NCBI GenBank assembly: GCA_028293405.1
Contig: JAQGOW010000051.1
Coordinates: forward strand, 1 to 5,887
DNA length: 5,887 nt
DNA from: Verrucomicrobiales bacterium
GTDB taxonomy: Bacteria; Verrucomicrobiota; Verrucomicrobiia; Limisphaerales; Palsa-1400
Reading direction: 5' to 3'
The notes below the pieces were generated by a model. That model searched no databases and had not been told where the DNA came from. It worked only from the letters and a program-made list of their open reading frames with translations. Shown piece by piece: positions 5,878 through 5,887 of the stretch. How positions within the stretch are numbered: position 1 is the stretch's first letter; each line of letters begins with the position of its first letter. The translations under genes were made by a program, and so were the position numbers.

Positions 5878-5887
5878 ATGGAGAAAC
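5878..5887 (+). CDS. Possible first codons of the next gene, cut by right edge
   Basis: An ATG at 5878 follows GGAG at 5870-5873 with four bases between, a slightly short but usable ribosome-binding spacing. Only three codons (M, E, then K or N) are in the window, so the gene cannot be identified and may not exist. Confidence 0.25.

Overview
The window looks like a chromosomal segment from a Verrucomicrobiota-type bacterium, possibly near the Pedosphaera group. That placement is inference from recalled family resemblance: a twin-arginine-exported Gfo/Idh/MocA oxidoreductase, a flavin reductase ending in WHYGG, and a signal-peptide membrane protein with a GVVF...GWEKF N-terminus of a type I associate with that phylum. 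No rRNA, tRNA, CRISPR array, insertion sequence or phage gene is visible.

Layout. Two gene groups diverge from a short gap at about 2370-2466. The minus-strand group, in transcription order, is a flavin reductase-like protein (2369-1887), an exported Gfo/Idh/MocA oxidoreductase (1827-631) and, after about 220 bases without a convincing gene, a PAS-domain coding region (from about 412) that runs off the left edge. The PAS region is readable only if two single-base indels of opposite sign are corrected, so it is either a decaying gene or a place with sequencing errors. The plus-strand group is a bifunctional NAD(P)HX epimerase/dehydratase (nnr, 2467-3882), a two-helix membrane protein of unknown function (3910-4944), a short-type adenylate kinase (adk, 4978-5559) and a 64-residue zinc-ribbon protein (5590-5784). 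Gaps of 27, 33 and 30 bases suggest one operon. The right edge holds a weak hairpin, a 20-base-period pyrimidine-rich repeat and a possible start codon of the next gene.

How the genes may work together. Nnr repairs hydrated NADH and NADPH. Bacterial dehydratases of this family use ADP and release AMP, and adenylate kinase turns AMP plus ATP back into two ADP. Pairing the two in one operon would close that nucleotide cycle (inference). The divergent flavin reductase and the Gfo/Idh/MocA protein both belong to families that use nicotinamide cofactors, which fits loosely. I see no defence or mobile system here. The most notable items are the concealed, doubly frameshifted PAS gene at the left edge, the unknown membrane protein between nnr and adk, and departures from consensus motifs in Nnr and the oxidoreductase.
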